From the NCBI GenBank assembly GCA_016647705.1, contig CM028326.1, positions 47,110,285 to 47,174,284 on the forward strand: a stretch of 64,000 nucleotides of DNA, read 5' to 3'. The notes below the pieces were generated by a model. The model had not been told where the DNA came from. It saw only the letters and a program-made list of their open reading frames with translations, and did no database searches. Each line of letters opens with the position of its first letter. Position 1 is the first letter of the stretch. A program made the translations under genes and the position numbers. Of the stretch, positions 58,139 through 64,000 are shown piece after piece. The DNA comes from Eucommia ulmoides (Eukaryota; Streptophyta; Magnoliopsida; Garryales; Eucommiaceae).

Positions 58139-60257
58139 TGTCACGACCCGATTTCCTAGGGCCGGACTGTGGTTTCTCCTATAGAGAAATTCTTAAACCT
58201 AAAACCCAACTGGTCAAACTTCCCAAAACATACTACGTTCAGTAATTATGACGGGAATTGTTATTATGATAATAATTACCATTTAAAGTATCACCAATTA
58301 AAATAAACCAAACATTTAAATTTATCTGCTTATCTTCTACACAACGGCGACCTATTAAAAAGATCTCGAATTTATAATTTAAAATCCAATTTTCAATATT
58401 AAATCACGCCAATTATATTCCCACAATTTTTTAATACATTAATTTCGCGAGAAGTATTTTAAAACAACTACAATAATTATAACTACTGTTTTCTCCTATT
58501 ACAACAATAAATAATTATTACAATTATTACAACTCGAATTTTAAATAATTCTTCTCTCTTGTTTTCTCTCAGCTGACCCTGCAATTCAAACACTGTGGGG
58601 TTGTAAGCTAACGCTCAGTAGAATTTTAACCCCTCTAATACATACATTTAATTTATATAACACGTAAACCATGTAAACAGGCTCATCACATAAATTCCGC
58701 ATCATCCAGATCATTTCATATAATTTTCATAGGTAACACTTCACATAATATACCAAACAATATCAACATATTTCATGCTAACAAATAACGCTAAATTCAC
58801 CAATAATGATAACACGTATTTCACAGTGAGACAATTAAATGCATATATTAAAGAAGTTCGGAATTCTAACTTCCCCGGATTTTTCACTGGTCGCGAGATT
58901 GGATTTTGGTCTTTTAGTGGGGTGTTTTATGCAATTCTTTTTTTTTTCTTTTTTTCTTTTTTTTACTTTCTTTTTCTTTTTTCTTCTTCCCGCTTCTTTT
59001 TCTGCTTCCTTTTCATGTTCCTACTTCCTGTTTCCCGTTTGCATTCAGCCCATCGAAGCCACCACCATCGGCGAACTAACTGAACGGATGAGCACACACA
59101 CGCTCACTCACTCACCGCCGATGACACACACACACCCCATTGGCGACACCCCCACAACGATCAGAATACACATACATACCACAATGATCAGCAATATCCA
59201 CCCATATCGTAGCTCAAAATAGAACACAGGCACACACAAAACATACTCATACACTATTTTCTCTCTCTAAACTTACCGCTGGCGAACATCCGGCGACACC
59301 GACACAACCAAATGAACATGGTACCATCATCTGCTGGAACATATACACACACACGACAACATACACAATACACACAACCACATTACAGCTGAGCACTGAC
59401 ACCGCCGACTGGACCACCTATGCCGTCGAGCCAAACGACGACGATCACGCCCTCACATACCCATAATGATGAACGGAAAAAGAGAGACCCCCACGGTCAC
59501 ACACACACCCACGCCTGAAACTCACACGAATGACACACACACACATACTCTGAAACACATACCCACTGAGGATGACCTACCGCCGGTAACCCACATCGAA
59601 ACATACCCACACACGTATGATACACTGTGATAGACCAAAGCACACACACACATATTCATAAAATTGGACACACACACACACCCAAAATACACAAACACCC
59701 ACAAACCCAAAGGATCCCCAACCACCAAACACTCCCCGGCGAACCCACCTCCGATTCTCTCTCTTCTCTATTTCTGTTTCTGCTCCTTCTCTTTGTTGGT
59801 TCAAGACCATGATTGCGTGGGTATTTATATGCATGAGAGTAGTGGATAAACTTAATCCCAAACACTGCCACGTTGAATAGATCTGGATTCTTCCTCTCTC
59901 TTCTCGGTTTTCCGGCTGTCTTCATGGTATACACACACATGATTATGTGTGTGTGTGTGTGTGTACGTATATATATATATATATATATTAAAGTTTTTCC
60001 AAATTACAGTATCTTCCCCTAAAGTTTCTTTAAGTCTTATTTTTTTAGTTCAATTTCCACCTTTATGAGTTTCTTAAATTGTGATTCCACCCAAAACGTT
60101 TTAATTCATAAGTCAAATGCCAATTTTTGCTTGAATATTTTCTACATTTGCAAATTTGACCCCTAAAATTTTTAAATCAAATAATTAATAGTGTCATCTA
60201 CCCCGTTATTTTTGAAACATTTTAAAATACGACTTAAATAAAAATCGGGGTCGTACA
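58139..60257. mobile_element. Solo LTR with long inverted ends and CAAGT/CAGGT flanks
   Basis: Starts TGTCACGACCCGATTTCC and ends AAAATCGGGGTCGTACA, the two ends being near reverse complements. The flanks CAAGT (58134-58138) and CAGGT (60258-60262) match at 4 of 5. Without it the host reads CTACAAGTACTCTCAAG. It contains CA-microsatellites (59090-59700), CT- and GCCG-rich patches and (GT)n/(AT)n at 59946-59989, but no coding. The open frames at 58775-59940 are low-complexity and reciprocal on both strands, so none is taken as a gene. Confidence 0.72.
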
Positions 60258-61077
60258 CAGGTACTCTCAAGAGCTGCTCAAACTAATTTCTCTAGTATTA
60301 TTTATTCTCAAATTCATTTCTACATTATTACACAATAGCTTCATGAATGTAGGGTTATTAAATTTGAGGTACTTAATCATGGATGGGGACTGGGTGTCGT
60401 TATGCGGGATTCTTGATTTTAGTTCTCTGTTTTCTTTTTTTTCCAGCCCTAATATAGTTCTTTTGTTTAAATCCCCTTTATCACATCTATTATTGATTTA
60501 TCTGTTTCTGTTTATTATTTTATCATTTTCTAAATCGAAAAATGAATTTGAAAATTTTGTTTTCTCAAGACAATGTTGATGATGATGATGCATATAACTT
60601 TGCTACTGAATCTCATTGCACATCTGATCTGAACTACTCCAATTCAATTGTGCAGTTCAATTTCTCTGGCATTGTTGTTTAAGCTACCTACTATAGCTTG
60701 ATTCATATTTGTAAGCAAGTGGTTTACTGTCTTTCTTTTTGCTTGATTTGCTTTGTTGGTTTCATGGCAAGTGATTTGAAATCCAAGGTTAGATTTCAAG
60801 ATTAATTCTTGATTTTCTGATTAATGATTTTTAAATGTCATCACCTCATGATTTTTTTTTTCAATTTACCTTCTCAAATTTAATTTGGGATTATTCTAAT
60901 TAGGGATTTCTTCAATTTCGTTTTAGATTCACAGCCATCGAATTTCACTGGATACTTGGGTTTCTTTTTCTTTTGTTTGGAAAAAATAATTAAGGCATCA
61001 ACCACAACGACAACGATGGGGGACCCTAAACCAGGTATCTCTTACCACACCATCGACGTCTTTACCCATGTCCCGCT
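60258..61077. other. Host sequence between two solo LTRs
   Basis: T-rich, with a GATGATGATGATG run near 60577. Probably part of the Helitron-like segment begun at 57142. No gene supported. Confidence 0.4.
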
Positions 61078-63229
61078 TGTTGATCCTAAGATTTTGATGA
61101 ACAATTAAGTATTGATATTTTGATGGAACTAATGTTTAATTGAGTGTTTCAGAGATTTGAAATTCCAGTGATGAAGACGTCAAATTGAATGGAAGCTAAA
61201 TGAAGATATCAAGATGATGAAAAGGAATTAAGAGTTTGAAGAAATTATGGAAAAAACCCAGATAAATCTTAACTCTTAATATCCCAATTAGGAACACACA
61301 CATTGCACGAAAAGTTTTTTATTATTTATGTGTGTTTTGATTAAGTGAAATTATTTGCTCCAATATGTGATTTGAAATGAAATATTTATAAATGGTTAAA
61401 ATAGAATTTGAGAAAGTTAGTGGAACTTATTGAAAAAAGAAATTAGTTAAAGGGGCGAAATCGTAAAAGAAAATGTGTTAAAAACGAGATCAAAGAATAG
61501 ATACAGAATATAGCAGTCGACTGAGGAGTCGACCGAAGAAAGAAGCTGAAACATCCTGAATTGATAAGTCGACTGACAGGTCGACCGACCAATGGTGGCT
61601 GAACTCTCTGAATTGAAGAGTCGACTGACAAGTCGACCGGTGAAAGATAAACAAACTCTCTGAATTGAAGAGTCGACCGAGCGGTCGACCAATGAACTGT
61701 ATAGGCTACTCCCTGAATCGTCCAGTGGACTGGACAGTCGACTGAGTGCTCTGTTTCAGGATATTGTTTGATTTGAAATCATATCTAAAAGTAGCTATTT
61801 TTTGTTAGGATTTGAGAGATATTTAAGAGATTTGGTAATATTTAAGATATGGTTCATCTATTATTTAATTCCTATAGATTTGGTACTTGAAATTAAAGTG
61901 TTTTTCAAATTGGTCCTTTTAATACTTCCTATCTTTTGGAATTAAGTTTGAAAATTCTTTTGTGGGACTAAATTGAATATTTTGAAAGCTATTATTAAGT
62001 AAAATATACCTTAAAATAAAGGAATTAATATATGGGGTCTTTAAGTGATTTTAGAAGACATATCTTGTGGAAACTAACCGTTATAGGGCTTGTTTCATAT
62101 ACCTATAAAAAGACCTGCAGATTTCATAATGAAATAACAACATATCAAGAACTATTCAATTCATAAACTTTTATAAGAGTCATCATTCTAATATTTATTT
62201 TGAGGGATCATATTGTGATATCAATTATTGAGGTGTTCTTGAGTTAAAGCGTTGATTGTGTAAGCATCACCAATTTGAGTTGTCCAACGTTTCAATCTAT
62301 TATTCTTCGGTATTATCCAGGTGAGATATTTCCAATTATATTCTTTTATTGCATTATTTGTTCATTATTTGAAAATTGATCTTAGAAATTGTTTATGATT
62401 TTTGAAGAAAATATTTTTACAAACAATTTCTTAAATCTGATTACGTGCTCCAATTTGCTACTCATATCTTGTTAAAATCATATTTCTGTATCTCACATAT
62501 TTCTATCACTAATTAGGATATTAATTGAGTTTTTAATTATTTAGGGTGGTAGAAGTTCCAAGTGAGATTTACTACTTATCAATTTTTGTATTGGTGAGTT
62601 GTAACGGGTTAAATATCATTGAGGATATTTAATCAAGGGTAGCTGGGTTTCAGTCTCTTCCTGTAAAGAGATTGAGGTATTAATTCTTCCTTAATGGAAT
62701 TAGTATGAGTGATTTATAAAGGTTCCATCATTACTTAGGAAAATGATACTTTGAGTGTTTTGAGAGGTTTTGATTCTTGAGCCTAAGGTATAAAAAGAGT
62801 TAGGTTAATCTTTAGTCTGTAAAAAGATAGGTTATTCTTTAACTTGTAAAAAGTAGAGGTTTTTCCTTAACCTGAGAAAAGAAAATTGTAAAGGTTGATT
62901 TTGAGCCTGTAAAATAATCGGTGTGGGAGTTTGGTTCCTATCTTTAAAGGGATCTTGGTTTTAGTGGGTGCAATCTCCATGGAGCTGGGGGGGGACTGGA
63001 TTAGCCAAGAATAGCTTGGTGAACCAATATAAATCTTTTGTGTGCTGCATTACTCCTTTGCTATTTTATTGTTTGAATATGCACTTAGATTTATTATAAT
63101 TTTGTTGTGGTATAAAGATAATAATTAATTTAGGCATAAAATTAATTAATTGATTTATTCAAGTTTTATTTTGATATATTTTTAATTATTCAATTCACCT
63201 CCCCTCTTGGGTATTCTACTGGGCCAACA
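61078..63229 (+). mobile_element. Copia-type solo LTR, CCGCT/CCACT flanks
   Basis: Begins TGTTGATCCTAAGATTTTGA and ends TTCTACTGGGCCAACA (TGTTG...CAACA). The flanks CCGCT (61073-61077) and CCACT (63230-63234) differ at one base. No internal domain. The array at 61515-61745 has five rounds of paired GTCGACTGA/GTCGACCGA words at about 60-bp spacing. The closing AATTCACCTCCCCTCTTGGG is wording I know from the ends of plant Copia LTRs. Length 2152 bp. The minus open frames here (61443-61692) simply translate the repeated words. Confidence 0.88.
61515..61745. repeat. GTCGAC dyad array in the LTR
   Basis: GTCGACTGA, GTCGACCGA and GTCGACCGG occur in pairs with ~60-bp periodicity, often followed by CTCTCTGAATTGAAGA. 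GTCGAC is itself palindromic. Confidence 0.92.
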
Positions 63230-64000
63230 CCACTTTTTTGTTATTTTTTTTATTTGAATCCAATGAGTGATTCGATTCTAGAACAATCAGATTATGAGGG
63301 TAATATAATCGTATTTTGTATTATTTTCAAATCCATGAAAGAACATTGAGTTCGATGTCTGTACCTTCCAATTCACACGTAATTTTAATGCTTTAGCGGT
63401 TAAAGCATTGTTTGTCTGACTGTTTGTTTTTCAATAAAATCATAGAATGGAAAAGTAAGCTGACTGTTTATTTTTAACTTCCATTTACTGTATTAACTTG
63501 TTACTCAGTTCTTGGTTTATATGCATACAAAGAGAGAAATTGCTTGATTTTTACTGTTGCTTTGTATTCCATTTATTGTATTGACTTTTTACTCAGTTTT
63601 TGGCTTATACGCATACAAAGAGAGAAATTGCTTGATTTTTACTGTTGTTTTGTATTCATCTATGTATTTCTGTTTAAAATTAAGTTCCAATTACTGAAGA
63701 TTGCTTTTTGTGTATTTGGTTGAATTTTGGCTAAGATCCTTTCTCTATTATATCTTATGGTTTTAATTTCAATTACCAAAGCTTATAATAGTGTATTCTG
63801 TACAGGGAAGAGAATCTCTCCACAAGGGTCTTTAGTGCATTAACATAGAGTTGGTCTTCTAAATCTCTTCGTGTGTCTACAGAGCCAACTATACCTGCCA
63901 TTACTGTTTACTCAGTTTTTCACTTAAATGAAAGAGAGAGAGGGAAAGAGATTTATATTTACTATTGCTTTGTATTCATCTGTTCGATTATTTTAATTTG
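63230..64000. repeat. Host sequence with an 88-bp tandem duplication
   Basis: TTACTCAG, then GCATACAAAGAGAGAAATTG and CTTGATTTTTACTGTTG, occur at 63501 and 63589 nearly identically, with a third diverged round at about 63906. No coding region recognised up to the window end. Confidence 0.75.

Noticed and set aside
58775..59940. Several overlapping frames on both strands around 59 kb
   Set aside because: Low-complexity CA/GT and CT repeats inside a solo LTR; the frames mirror each other and have no signature.
61443..61692. Ser/Val/Asp-Arg-rich minus frames
   Set aside because: Direct translation of the GTCGAC dyad array, not a protein family.

Overview
This is a nuclear plant chromosome window, almost certainly from a eudicot. 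It is AT-rich and dense with transposable elements. I can support one host protein-coding gene; nearly everything else is mobile-element sequence at different stages of decay. There are no bacterial operons, CRISPR arrays, rRNA genes or tRNA genes. Most open frames in the window are chance or element-derived.

Left part (1-18.7 kb). A decayed PIF/Harbinger transposon occupies about 1.0-3.7 kb, with the DDE transposase on + and its Myb/SANT-like partner convergent on -. A gene-like promoter and 5' leader follow (about 4.7-5.47 kb, splice donor at 5467). The host gene is an alpha-crystallin/HSP20-like protein of the INCREASED DNA METHYLATION 3 type: 200 aa, two coding exons at 9164-9527 and 17994-18232, joined in frame across an 8.47-kb intron. 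That intron holds a hAT-like remnant, two LINE fragments in opposite orientation, a plastid infA-like fragment lodged in one of them, a higher-order tandem repeat and a non-autonomous hAT-like element with an 8-bp target duplication.

Middle (18.9-30 kb). Copia-type LTRs with clusters of GTCGAC-like dyads lie beside a minus-strand Copia pol remnant. A terminal-inverted-repeat element full of GGTTCGAACCGG-like palindromes sits at 24.8-25.9 kb. A Helitron with recognisable TC and CTAG ends spans 26391-29919.

Nested retrotransposons (30-50.4 kb). A broken Ty3/gypsy element on + (5' LTR, primer-binding site, gag, protease, RT, RNase H, integrase) has been split several times. A 2.3-kb solo LTR with a perfect AAAGA duplication lies in its 5' LTR. 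Another LTR lies between gag and protease. A large solo LTR lies between RNase H and integrase and itself contains a complete 5.1-kb non-autonomous LTR element (39319-44454, GAATG on both sides). A solo LTR of that same family with ACGTA on both sides sits at 48604-50145.

Right part (50.4-64 kb). A degenerate minus-strand Copia element is broken by a gypsy-type LTR with a TATA box. Then comes a second Helitron-like 5' end, into which two further solo LTRs (58139-60257 and 61078-63229) appear to have inserted.

The elements do not work together as a pathway. The window records repeated insertion and LTR-LTR recombination next to a gene whose relatives act in anti-silencing and active DNA demethylation. 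Element calls rest on terminal motifs, target duplications and family-typical protein motifs read by eye; no database was consulted.
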